A stretch of DNA of 64,000 bases, taken from contig JAYJML010000162.1 in assembly GCA_035610835.1 (NCBI GenBank), forward strand, positions 1 to 64,000, given 5' to 3'. The notes beneath the pieces were generated by a model. The model did not search any database and was not told the DNA's origin. It was given only the letters and a program-made list of their open reading frames with translations. This DNA comes from Ophiura sarsii (Eukaryota > Echinodermata > Ophiuroidea > Amphilepidida > Ophiuridae). Each line of letters starts with the position of its first letter. Within the stretch, counting starts at the first letter, position 1. This document shows, in pieces, positions 46,760 through 56,289 of this stretch. Position numbers and translations under genes: made by a program.

Positions 46760-47130
46760 TTATGATCAAATATACCATGTACAATCAAATCAATGATAGA
46801 CATATTATTATTATTGCGACCGGTAATCACAACACCTGTGTATCTATTGTGGAATTCACAAGCATGCATAGCCTCGAAGGGATTAAAAGACTCGCCATGA
46901 ATGACAAAAAAGGCGCTATGGAATGTAGGTTGATCAAAACAAAACCATTTAAATGGGTCCGGGCGCGCAGAAATCCACATTAACATAATAGATGCAGTAT
47001 GTGCGGTAAATAATCGTGATGGCGAGCATAATGGGGTGGGCAACAGATAGTCAAATGACACGCGCCAAAATTTAAATATCAATAAGCAAGGAGAAGAGAT
47101 CAGGTGTAGAAATTCACGGAGCAAAAACAT
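46756..47130 (-). CDS. Small ORF overlapping the LINE ORF2 start (ATGA)
   Basis: An ATG-initiated frame of 124 codons ends in TGA that overlaps the ORF2 start as ATGA (46,756-46,759). I do not recognise the product. It has a hydrophobic first half and a C-terminal part with FNPFEAMHACEFHNRY and a run of Asn. The exact stop-start overlap is the arrangement used for termination-reinitiation between LINE ORFs, so it could couple translation to ORF2. It may also be fortuitous. It lies in the unusually long spacer after ORF1. Confidence 0.4.
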   Translation of the reverse strand: MFLLREFLHLISSPCLLIFKFWRVSFDYLLPTPLCSPSRLFTAHTASIMLMWISARPDPFKWFCFDQPTFHSAFFVIHGESFNPFEAMHACEFHNRYTGVVITGRNNNNMSIIDLIVHGIFDHK

Positions 47131-47659
47131 GACAGTATACCGTCAATAAGATGCGTACTCATACATGTATATATAGCCAGATTGTGTACATTGTTACAAA
47201 AAAGTATACAGCAGAATTACAGATAATAACACAGACAAAATGAGCAATTTTTATACTACAATACACGTACATATCAACAAAAACAAAATTTTGAGGAACT
47301 TTTTTTTGTTCCTCCAAGTCCGTAAGATGGAAATACAGTCTTGCAAAACATAAAAGTGCGCACCTCTGAGTAGTCGGGAGGAGTGCTATTCTCCGCATAT
47401 TTATTATACGGGAATTTCAAAATGCGGCCGGGAGTCCGCTAAAGTATACTATATATTTCTCATTTACTATAAAATGAATAATTGGATTACAAATCAACTC
47501 AATCAACAGTTCACTAAAAGTTTAAACAGACAAATTATCACCTCATCGCAAACCGTGAAAATCATTTCATGCCTATGGCAATTGGAATTAGATTGTTTCC
47601 GCATCGAAACGTATGAAGAATCAATGTAAACATCAGGGTGAACATTGTAAATTAAATAA

Positions 47660-48115
47660 CCAATCGCTTACCGATAGTCTGTATATACATCCATAAGGAT
47701 CGCTTTCCGACAGTCTATTATAAAGGAAGCCATGTTTCCAGTGAAAATGAAGATGAAAAACGGTTGAATAAAGGTTGAAGAAAATCAATGTAAACATTAA
47801 TTTCAAGCAAATCGCTTACCGATAGTCTGTATAATACATCCCTGGATCGCTTACCGATAGTCTGTATAATACATCCCTGGATCGCTTACCGGCAGTCTAT
47901 TTAACAAGGGAAGCCATTTTTCCAGCGAAAATGAAGATGAAAAAAAAACAGGTATTGTAAGCTCTCTCCGGAGCTCACTCCAATCGCTTTACCGATATAG
48001 CCAGTCCGTATAATATAGGTTGAAGAAAAACAATGTAAACATTAAATTCAAAACCAATCGCTTACCGATAGTCTGTATAATATTATCCATGGATCGTTTA
48101 CCGACAGTCTACATG
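47660..48115. repeat. Internal tandem/dispersed repeats in the LINE spacer
   Basis: The word ATCGCTTACCGATAGTCTGT recurs at about 47,664, 47,811, 47,847 and 48,057, together with TGTTTCCAG(C/T)GAAAATGAAG and GTTGAAGAAAA(T/A)CAATGTAAAC. Two adjacent 35-bp copies at 47,811 and 47,847 are identical or nearly so. The set forms a decayed array of about 145 bp per unit, located between ORF1 and the small ORF on the LINE's coding strand. Confidence 0.85.
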
Positions 48116-48195
48116 TTTCCAGCGAAAATGAAGGAGGATAACAGCCTGATGCGATGAGTAAAAGTTGCATATGAAAAAACCACGGTCCGTAAAAA

Positions 48196-49044
48196 TTAAG
48201 CTTTTTGGTCAATATCACACACGAGCAGACGCTTGAGTCGTCCTGCGCCGTCTTTCACCAGCAAACACGCTGGGACGTTCCAAGGTATCAAGGCAAATTG
48301 CCCATCTTTACGCAGCCTATTTCTTTCCTGTACTAGTTTCTTGCGGTCTGCTCTAACTGCTATTGTAACGTCGTCTGATATAAATATCTTGCTACCTTTG
48401 TACTCGTTGTTTTTAAGCTTTTGGGGGGCAAGCTTCAGCAGTTGCTCCCGATCAGTGTATCTCAGCAACTTTACATGTATTGGCCGTGGTGTTTTTCTCT
48501 CTCCAGCCTGCGCCAGTGCTAATTTCCCCATTGGGCTACGATGTGCTCTTTCGATTTCAATTTCTCCATCCACTTTCATGTGATGAGTAAAGAAATCCGT
48601 CATGAATTCCTTACAGTCTATAGAGCCCTCACTGCTCTCTGGGATGCCCCAGATCACGATGTTGTTACGCCTTGATCTATTTCCCATGTCATCTACCTGT
48701 TGTTTTAGCTTGTTAAATTCATCACGTTTGACGAGGGAACTCTGCTCTGATTTTAATTCTTCTAGAGTCGTGTTCACGTTTTCTGCTGAGGCTTCGAGGC
48801 AGTTAACTTTTGCCTTGATGGATGCCTGTCCTTCTTCCACACTTTTAAGACCACTTTCCATGTGGTCAAGACGTGATATAACAGTTTTTAGCAGACCGGC
48901 AATGTCATCTAACTTTTTCACGATATCAGCGTTACTTGCCCCGTCGCCATTTTGAGAAGATTCCCCACGTGTATCACTATTACTATCTGCAATGGTATCT
49001 GAATCCTTATTTCTCAGAGATTTTCGTAGTTTTTTGTCATTCAT
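48196..49044 (-). CDS. LINE ORF1: L1 ORF1p-like RNA-binding protein
   Basis: I start this at the first in-frame ATG, 49,044 (MNDKKLRKSLRN); the open frame extends 27 codons upstream without an ATG. The product is about 282 residues. After a Ser/Asp-rich N-terminus (residues 15-45) comes a coiled coil (KLDDIAGLLKTVISRLDHME through about 125). An RRM-like domain follows, with RRNNIVIWGIPESSEG and IEIERAHRSP (about 130-205), and then a C-terminal domain (ISDDVTIAVRADRKKLVQER). This order matches the L1 ORF1p family, trimeric chaperones that coat the element's RNA. It is intact here and precedes ORF2 on the same strand. Confidence 0.85.
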   Translation of the reverse strand: MNDKKLRKSLRNKDSDTIADSNSDTRGESSQNGDGASNADIVKKLDDIAGLLKTVISRLDHMESGLKSVEEGQASIKAKVNCLEASAENVNTTLEELKSEQSSLVKRDEFNKLKQQVDDMGNRSRRNNIVIWGIPESSEGSIDCKEFMTDFFTHHMKVDGEIEIERAHRSPMGKLALAQAGERKTPRPIHVKLLRYTDREQLLKLAPQKLKNNEYKGSKIFISDDVTIAVRADRKKLVQERNRLRKDGQFALIPWNVPACLLVKDGAGRLKRLLVCDIDQKA

Positions 49045-49207
49045 TTTCAGTCCTTGACACTCCTGGTGTGTAGCATAAACAAACAGAATCAAACTAGAAG
49101 AGAAGAAATCATTTAAAATCGCCAATAAAAATTCGAAAATAAGCGGGACTCCCGGAGCAAAATGTCTACACGTCCACCATGGTCAGTGACATGCGCAGCT
49201 TCTTCTT

Positions 49208-49221
49208 CCCTACCACTGCAT
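49208..49221. repeat. Target-site duplication, 5' side of the LINE
   Basis: CCCTACCACTGCAT matches 42,800-42,813 exactly and marks the 5' end of the insertion. Confidence 0.85.
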
Positions 49222-49416
49222 GCCTTCACTGGGGACTTTTAAAGGACGACCAATACACTTACACAGTGAGAAGCTTAGCCTCTTTTTCACTCATTGATCG
49301 TAGATGTTTAATATGTTTTATGACATGCGTGTGAAGAAGGTCATGAACCACTCTTCTGGAACCAATCCAAAAGCATTGCACAGGTTTCCAATCTTAGTAT
49401 GCGTGCAGTAGAGCAC

Positions 49417-49725
49417 GTGTGGTCCAGTGGAGTAGTTGCCGGTCTCATAATCATAAGGTCGTGAGTTCTAGCCCCGCTGGTGCCAATGTGTTTGTGTCCT
49501 TGGGCAAGGCACTTAGTCTACATTGCCTATTGGGGGTTACTATATAGGGGTTATGTATGTTTGTTCATGTTGGTTTATGTCGCAACTTGGCGCTGATTTA
49601 GCTGCTGCCTGGACGTTGCATTGTTTATTAATGTATTTGATTTGATGATGATTTGTAATGTTGTTACAATTCAGCCAGTTGGCTGCGATGACAATAAAAT
49701 TTAGACCTTTATTATTATTATTATT
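49417..49725 (+). mobile_element. Full-length tRNA-Met-derived SINE
   Basis: The head GTGTGGTCCAGTGGAGTAG...GGTCTCATAATCATAAGGTC...GTGAGTTCTAGCCCCGC mirrors an elongator tRNA-Met (loop CTCATAA with anticodon CAT, then the B-box region). The body contains GTGTTTGTGTCCTTGGGCAAGGCACTT, which resembles the conserved central part of V-type SINEs in vertebrates and other deuterostomes. The 3' region ends GACAATAAAATTTAGACC plus (TTA)n. A 3' copy lies at 22,100-22,312 and a 5' copy at 62,613-62,699. Family naming is inference. Confidence 0.8.
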
Positions 49726-49726
49726 T

Positions 49727-49852
49727 GTTTGTGAAGCTCTAGAGATCAGAATCAATGAATCCTCTACAATCAATAGAAATGACGGCAAAGATATCAGCCG
49801 CATGTGGCGCTCTCTATTTCCTACAGTATCAATCAATCCCGCCAATCGATAA
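49727..49852 (+). pseudogene. Penelope-like element GIY-YIG C-terminal remnant
   Basis: Translation after the SINE gives CEALEIRINESSTINRNDG, KDISRMWRSL and a stop at 49,852. The pattern EA-(x)-IR-(x4)-S-(x)-TINR-(x)-DG is characteristic of the end of the GIY-YIG endonuclease domain that follows the RT in Penelope-like retroelements. The upstream catalytic GIY and RT parts are absent, probably displaced where the SINE sits. The fragment gives the hairpin-rich segment downstream a context as this element's 3' untranslated region. Confidence 0.65.
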
Positions 49853-50116
49853 CAGTCTTGTAATTTTTTCAGCCAGGTCTGCAATGAACCATTATATACC
49901 CTGCTCAAGTTCGTTACAGCGTCAAACGATCTTTACAGATCAGTGACCGCACTACTGTGCATTAGACTTTTGTAGTCTGTAGTAGACAAGGAGCAGTCTC
50001 TACGTTATTTCCATTGGTCAAGGGGCAGTCCTTTGGAGGTTCTATTAGAACCAAATTTATATATAGTAGGCCAGTGGCAACCTACGTGTTCAGTGGAAGC
50101 GGCAATCCATCTGAAC

Positions 50117-50153
50117 GGCTCTTTTCAGAGCCACCAATTCTTTCACAAGTAGG
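50117..50153 (+). terminator. Histone-type mRNA 3' processing signal, copy 1
   Basis: GGCTCTTTTCAGAGCC at 50,117-50,132 is the canonical 6-bp stem with a 4-nt TTTC loop, directly followed by ACCA. A purine-rich CAAGTAGGAAAGA about 10 nt further on resembles the U7 snRNA-paired downstream element. In animals this combination directs SLBP/U7-dependent cleavage of replication-dependent histone mRNAs. No histone coding sequence precedes it. Confidence 0.75.
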
Positions 50154-50198
50154 AAAGAGCAACCTACGTGTTCAGTGGAAGCGGCAATCCATCTGAAC

Positions 50199-50235
50199 GG
50201 CTCTTTTCAGAGCCACCAATTCTTTCACAAGTAGG
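50199..50235 (+). terminator. Histone-type mRNA 3' processing signal, copy 2
   Basis: This is the second copy in the 82-bp duplication, with identical stem-loop and ACCA. The downstream purine element reads CAAGTAGGAAAGG. Confidence 0.75.
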
Positions 50236-50308
50236 AAAGGGCACCTACTCTCAAATCATCGGGCAAGGGGCAGCCCAAATGATGATAACAAGAGAAGTGG
50301 CAATCTCT

Positions 50309-51681
50309 ATGTTTTGTTCAATATTATAATAATTTGGTCCTGAAGAAAGTCAGAGCTAATCCTGATGAAAGCTTGACAGATTAAAACTCGTCCGACGGCG
50401 AACCCGTTAAACTTTTAACTTATATTATGAATACCCGTCGTAAAAGCCTATCTCACAATATGTTTTATGAGTTTGTGAATTTCAATTTTAAAATTATAAC
50501 TGAATTTATAAATCAATCATATTAAATGATGAATTAATCCCCCCCCCTCCCCCCCCCCCCCTCCCCTTCCCCACATGGAAAGGACAAATTTATATGCTCC
50601 ACAAGCATTTTATTAAATTTCACCCCACATGACCTTCCACCTCCAATTGCTTCTCCCACAGCAGCTGATTAATTTAGGTCTCCACTGTAAAACTGTTAAT
50701 TGACATCAGACAGAAATAATGTTGCGTCTTTTCTCACTAGACGTAAATCCTGAATCCTATGTCTCATAAATGAAGAGTTTATTTCCTAAACCTCTTACAT
50801 CCACGTTTTAAGTTTTGACAGAAAACAATGTTTTTGGGTGGCGGGCCAAAGCCCGCCAACCTATTAGCATGGAATTGCATATTGTTGCACATTTAGGTCT
50901 TTCTACATATACATGGAGGCTGCCATTTTGTTTTTAGTATTGGAAAATTGTCTAAATTATCTTTTATAAACAAATAAATTCTACTTCAACCGTAGTTTTA
51001 CTAAAGAATATTGGCCATATTAAATTGAATACAATTCTAATCATAATTTAAAGAAATCGCAATGGAACATGGTCATAGTATTGGCATTTTTTGATAGCGT
51101 CATTTTCATTGGTCCAAGCAAGGAGAACTCCTTGGTCCAAGTGTATAAACCAGTGCACAGTATAACTGTACAGGGGGAGTCAAAAAGACTGCAATAGTGG
51201 AAAGAAGCCATTTTGTTTTCAAAACCAAAATGAATTTTAAAACTTTTTAAACGTTGCAAGAATGATGTATTTAATCCTAACTTTGTGTGAAAAAATGAAG
51301 TCGATCACACTTTTCGTTTGTCTAGACCTGGGCGTTCTAAAAACATTGATATCTTTGACGGCACATATCTCAAAAATGTTGCCTTCACCATATTTATTGT
51401 TGGTGAAGTCATCAGTTGCTTTATACGCCATAAAATGGCGTATAATTATGGTCCATTTTACACATAGGGTATAGGGGATTTAATTAATAGTGGTGTGAAT
51501 CCTGAACCTTCCAAAAATCAATGCGTGACTAATCGAGTTACTGCAACGTTGTTGCTCTCGTTTCATTGCTGAACAAATATGGTATATTATTTTCCTATGG
51601 CTTTGACTCCTGTCTCATTAAGCTGTAAATTAATAACCTTTTACGATCATCAATTTATTGTTCTTCACATTGATACCAAAT
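50309..51681. other. Element 3' tail, poly-C run and unassigned sequence
   Basis: At 50,341-50,400, CTGAAGAAAGTCAGAGC, CTGATGAAAGC and CGGCGAACCCG resemble the 3' tails found after Penelope-type ORFs, but this is only a weak resemblance. A nearly pure C run lies at 50,540-50,562. A block at 51,206-51,325 recurs in reverse orientation at 63,515-63,645. ACAGGGGGAGTCAAAAAGACTG at 51,168 looks like a mariner-type end. No gene is supported. Confidence 0.4.
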
Positions 51682-51952
51682 TTAAAGGTAGATGTTCCGA
51701 TTACTGGCCCGATTTTCAACTTAATGTTTTTCTATTTTACATAAAAGGTCATCCTTAAAATTGGCGCGTTCCAAAGTTTGAGTTGCATACCGGTAACTCC
51801 AATGGTTCTATTTTTGGATGCACAAGGTCACAAGACATCTGCCCATTTTACAGATAATGAGACAAATATGGGGATTCTTCTGATATCAAAATATCTTGAT
51901 GTGAAAAAAAAAATCATAGCCCTCAAAAAGTGATCGGAACATACACCTTTAA
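51682..51952. mobile_element. 271-bp MITE with TTAAAGGT ends
   Basis: The left end TTAAAGGTAGATGTTCCGAT pairs with the right end ATCGGAACATACACCTTTAA. Part of the interior matches, in inverse orientation, the sequence near 8,705-8,850. Confidence 0.7.
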
Positions 51953-52792
51953 CCTGCATCGACGCTGTTTTCACATGTAAATTTTGAAACTGGGTTCAAT
52001 TTGGTTAAAATGTTGTTGAATACTCATTATTGAGAGAACAGATAGACACTAAATGCTGGATGTCACTCTATTTATAGCCTATATATATATGTATAAAATC
52101 TAGTACTAGAAAAGGCCCAACCACACATAACTTTCTATCAGCCTCGATATCCACCTGTTCAACTTGTCAAGGATTTTAATTTTCCTATTTGCAATAACGC
52201 CTTGGCTAGTTGCTAATAAGTTGCCGCCGATTCCACGGCCAGCCAATCACAGCAAATTAGGACGTAACTACAGCTTGTAACAGTACCAACATTCAAGGAC
52301 GATTTGATTTATATAGTGGGTGTAGTGGTTTCATCGTGGTATAAGAATTATAAATTCAATTCTTAGTGAAATATGAACATGTATAGCTTTAATATATGTT
52401 TGAATACTTCTACTTCATACTATGACGTTTATATTACAAAACTGGAATGAAAAGGGTGATGATACTTCCCCACTACTGTGTAATGTATCATTCATTTGGA
52501 GGTCGACACACTTTAACCATTCTTAACGATGCGCATGACCAAAATCTTACGTAATTCATCGGGAGTGGCCTAATTCATTAGCATTCTGGCAAGTCCTTCG
52601 GGCGATTTGGTTATCGGAGCGAGTTCGGTTTTTGGAATGTTGCGCAATTTCGTATTATGACAGCCCATGTGCGAGTTCAGATACCCTGACTGTCAGTACA
52701 TGTTCATCCAGTAATGGTGGGTTGTACAGTTGTGGCAATGGTATGGTAGGGATAATCCATCATAGAGTGAAGGTCTAATTTGGGAGATTATC
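51953..52792. other. No gene recognised
   Basis: No coding, RNA or repeat structure is supported here beyond a short TA-rich run near 52,080. Confidence 0.4.
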
Positions 52793-53099
52793 TGTACAGG
52801 GTGTATCAGAAAGAACTGAACCGTGTTTCTAAAATATATAAAAATACATAATGATTATTGTTTTAAAGGTGAACATGTTTCCTACATTATAAATTAATTT
52901 GATTGAGATATCTCTATCTCTATCTCGTTTGGCAAGACTTAAAGGTATATTATGTGATCTTTTCCATGGGACGCCCTCAATCCTCGAGAAAAAAAATTGA
53001 AAGCAGATTTTCTTGCAGATTTACTGATCATAAATCATAAATATATTCCAAGTTACAGAGCGATACAATTCCTAATAACCTCAAAATCATGGTTTAAAG

Positions 53100-53904
53100 C
53101 AGTGGTTCCCAACCTTTTTCTGGTGGTGACCCCATTCCAGAAACCAGCATCAGAGCGCGACCCCCCCCCCCCCCCCCCCACAGCACATAGTCACATAAGG
53201 GGGCCACATAATAGAAACCTAGCTCAATGAATTTGTCCTGGTAAGGTTGTTCACGTATTGCCCCGGCCATCTGTATGCACAGTGGCGTAACTAGATTATT
53301 GATATTGGGGGGGGGGGGTGGAGAACTGAAGATCAACAGACAACATTGTTTTGAGTCAAGAAATGCAGCGCGCGAACATTTTTGACTTTACACTTATTTT
53401 TGGCACGATTGAGGTATATTTTGGCTAAACAAGCTTAGTACCAAAGAATATTGCATTTTGAAAATTTCATCTGTGTACTTTTGACCATCATAATTCCATG
53501 ATTCCTCTTGCCAAATGAACCGACAGTGCCAATCTCAACCGACATGACGTCACTGGTTACGCCACTGTTTCTGCACAAACGTAACAACTTTAAAATTTGG
53601 GTAATAAGAAACGAATAGGTGTAATCAGGCTCGCCCTTCTAGACCCCGTGAGAAGTTTGCACGCACAGCTGCTGTAAATAGGTCAATGATCATGCAATAA
53701 TTCTCCGTAATCTCTGTGCAGATATCGATTGGAATAATTGATTCTATTGCGGGGAGGCGATAAGTTACATTGGGTTATTAGCCAATATATTTGTTATATA
53801 ACTATTACACTTTTCATGAAAACATAGCATTTTATTTTGGTTAAATTAGGATAGTCCGCGACCCCACAAAAAGTGTGTCGCGACCCATAGGTTGGGAACC
53901 ACTG
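53100..53904. mobile_element. Non-autonomous hAT with exact 8-bp duplication
   Basis: The ends CAGTGGTTCCCAACC and GGTTGGGAACCACTG are perfect inverted repeats of the type typical of hAT elements. The flanking 8-mers GTTTAAAG (53,092-53,099 and 53,905-53,912) are identical. No transposase is inside. It includes C and G homopolymers and another hAT-like element. Confidence 0.9.
53280..53567. mobile_element. Second hAT-like element nested in the first
   Basis: CAGTGGCGTAAC and GTTACGCCACTG form the ends. The flanking 8-mers TGTATGCA and TTTCTGCA agree at six of eight positions, as expected for an aged hAT duplication. The interior matches the relic at 9,080-9,560. Confidence 0.75.
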
Positions 53905-54132
53905 GTTTAAAGAGTGAATTTAGCCCGGGGGGGGGGGGGGGGGGGGGGGGGTGGTACTCACGTTCACGTATGTCAGGTATACGGGGATGTGCCGCTCCAG
54001 TGGGTCGTTTTTTCATGAGACATCCTTAGCCATGGGTAGGCTTTTCAGTGAAAAATCCTTAAAATCCTTAGTCGGTGATAATTACCCCACCCTTCCAACG
54101 CAAAAGCTCCGGTTTTGTAAATCATGTTAAAA

Positions 54133-55006
54133 TATAAAGGGGTCAAAAAAAGTAAGTCCCCCCCTAAAATTAGATTACTTTTGTTTACATAACTTCACAC
54201 ACAATTAGACGTTTTAAAAAATTGAAACGATTATGAAAAAAGAAAACGCTTGGCTACCAATAGAAAGTTTTACATTTTCGATATCATGTTTACTTTTCCC
54301 AAGACAGTCACATTTCCTCAAAATGATGTTTTCAGAAAAAGTGGCACTTACTTGTATTGGATTTTGGCAAAATTCATGTTAACGGAAACATCATTTTGGG
54401 GATATTTGACTTTTTTGGGAAAAGTAAACATGATATTGAAAATAGGAAACTTTGTACGGATAGCTAAGCGTTTTTCCTTTTCAGAAAAGTTTCAATTTCT
54501 CAAAACGTCTAATTGTGTGGGGGTGTTACCCAAACAAATTTGTATAGGATTTTGAAAATTGCCACTGTTTCTGAGAACATCGTTTTGGGAAAAAGAGACA
54601 ATTTTGGGAAAAGTAAACATGATATTGAACAGGAGAAACTTTCTGTGAGACGCCAAGCACTTTTTCTTTTCACAAGTTTTTACATTTTTCAAAACGATTA
54701 ATTCTGTGCGGAGTTATGCAAACAAACTTGGTCTAATTTTCGGACAAAAAAATCACGAGATAGAGTTTTTAAATTGACTGGTATGGACCAAGTGCCACTT
54801 TTTCTGAAAACATCATTTTGGGGAAATGTGACTGTTTTGGGAAAAGCAAACATGATATCGAAAATGTAAAACATTCTATTGGTAGCCAAGCGTTTACTCT
54901 TTTCATAATCGTTTCAACTTTTCGAAACGGCTTATTGTGTTTGAAGTTACATAAACAAAAGTAATCTAATTTTAGGGGGGGACTTACTTTTTTTGACCCC
55001 TTTATA
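54133..55006. mobile_element. Compound foldback with internal alternating repeats
   Basis: The ends TATAAAGGGGTCAAAAAAAG and their complement bound about 215-bp arms that share GTAAGTCCCCCCCTAAAATTAG. The centre contains further copies of the AAACATCATTTTGGGGA...GGGAAAAGTAAACATGATAT module in both orientations (54,275, 54,385, 54,590 and 54,800), so hairpins lie within a hairpin. Confidence 0.75.
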
Positions 55007-55616
55007 TACCCTATAACATCAACAGTAGAAATAAAGTTCATATAAATCATGGTAATATAATTAGGAGTAAAGTTCTGTGATTTGTTTGGGTTTCTACCCA
55101 ATGGATCATTATCTAAGTGTTAATTGTTGCATATAGCAATATAGATCGCTGACCTGAAGACATAATAATATCAGCTACAGTTCATTTATAACATATAGTC
55201 ATTCATTTGATATAAGTGATGAATAAGTACAGAACTCAAAATGTCACCAATGTAACCTTGTGCCAGTGTGCTTTATATCAAGAATAAAATACAACGTAAT
55301 GATAACATACATTTCACAATACAATCATGATATGTGTATACTATATACTACACATAGTAATTAGAAAGTACAACAATATAAAATACAAGATCATTTACAA
55401 GATTTTATGTAAGGATCCAAAACAATTTATGTTAACATAGCGCTAGGATTTGTATCAAACTCACAAACAAGTCTGACAAGACAATTTTCAACTTTATTAA
55501 ATAAAATGATGCAAGAAGCAATGTTGTAGGTGACATGTTCACCCCAACATCCAATTGTCCAGTCAACTGGTAAAGGTAAACGTAGACAATTGTTGCAACT
55601 CGATAACTCAATTTAT

Positions 55617-56183
55617 TTACTTTTTACGCTTTCGTTTTGTCCGTCCCGACAATGTCTTTTGAATATGAAAGTCCTGAATTAACACATTTGGAATATTTGT
55701 TTCCAATTCCCAAGTTCGTTTTGACACTCCTTGCCATTTTACTTTGTAATAACGCTTGCCTCGGTAATTCGCACCTCGTTCTATCTTGTCTACTACATAC
55801 CAATCTTTACTCTGGGAAGATTGGGTTTGTGACTGAACATTTTCATCGCTTTTTGATGATTGATTAGCATCACTTGGTTTTTCTGATTCATTACTTGGAT
55901 GTCCTAATACTATAGGTTTAACTCTTTGTTCACTTATATCATTTTTTCTTCTTCTGTTCTTTATCGTTTCTTTTACGTTACTTGCCTCTTCCGGCACTTT
56001 TTGTTGGGTCTACTCATTTTGGTTAGTATCATTAATGGGGCCATCTGTGGCCTGGTCATTATTGGCATCATCGCCAGGGAACTGGTTCGCATCCAGATCC
56101 AGATCGTTCGTTTCAATATTGGTTACTCTAAAGGTTTTGATGTCCTGGTCATTCAATCTTAACTTTCGTTCGAAACGACTCAT
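55617..56183 (-). pseudogene. Chromodomain ORF interrupted by an in-frame TAG
   Basis: From ATG 56,183 a frame of 57 codons (MSRFERKLRLNDQDI onward, acidic) ends in TAG at 56,010-56,012. The same frame then continues open to 55,617. The second part has basic stretches (NRRRKN), a Ser/Gln-rich linker and a chromodomain of about 45 residues: WYVVDKIERG, YYKVKWQG and the TWE motif in SKRTWELETNI, followed by a basic tail (RTKRKRKK). Chromodomains bind methylated histone tails and also occur at the C-terminus of Ty3/gypsy integrases to guide insertion. Neither GPY/F nor integrase core is upstream. It may be a gypsy fragment or a captured gene. One stop is consistent with decay or readthrough. Confidence 0.6.
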
Positions 56184-56289
56184 TTAAAAAAAATTATGAC
56201 TTGGAAAAATCTTTTGTATTCATCACAAATTTGATACTACATTTACAAAACAATACATACTCATGATAGGGTGACGTGTCTGGTCATGG

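Larger units (their letters stand above)
42814..49207 (-). mobile_element. Near-complete L1/Tx1-type LINE (6.4 kb)
   Basis: Exact 14-bp direct repeats flank the element. On the minus strand it ends in a short A-rich tail (AAAAAAAA next to the duplication), as expected for target-primed reverse transcription. In order it has a 5' leader, ORF1 (49,044-48,196), a 1.44-kb spacer with internal repeats and a small ORF, ORF2 (46,759-43,301, continuing in another frame to 42,994), and a 3' UTR of about 180 bp. The intact duplication and almost intact frames indicate a young insertion. Confidence 0.9.
50078..50241 (+). repeat. 82-bp tandem duplication
   Basis: Two head-to-tail copies at 82-bp spacing start at CAACCTACGTGTTCAG. 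Each contains one AGCGGCAA-loop hairpin, one histone-type stem-loop and half of a GTAGG/CCTAC hairpin. Confidence 0.95.
49929..50308 (+). other. String of hairpins with conserved AAGNGGCA-type loops
   Basis: At least nine consecutive stem-loops share a loop core A(R)NG(G/A)GCA(A) but use different stems. They are GTAG-t-AGAC/GTCTCTAC (49,979-50,003), a weaker one at 50,011-50,036, GTAGG/CCTAC (50,066-50,085; 50,149-50,167; 50,231-50,248), TTCAG-t-GGA/TCC-at-CTGAA (50,089-50,115; 50,171-50,197), ATCAT-c-GGGC/GCCC-aa-ATGAT (50,255-50,283) and AGAGA/TCTCT (50,291-50,308). Further hairpins without this loop occur at 49,929-49,942, 49,964-49,978 and 50,039-50,052. Constant loops with changing stems suggest selection for an RNA structure recognised at its loops. 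Confidence 0.7.

Noticed and set aside
50055..50241. A replication-dependent histone gene
   Set aside because: Only 3'-end signals, a TATA-like word and a CCAAT-like word are present. No histone coding sequence fits between them.
50361..50405. Hammerhead ribozyme (CTGATGA ... CGAA)
   Set aside because: The sequence between the two core strands does not form stem II and the second core strand is GAAC rather than GAAA.
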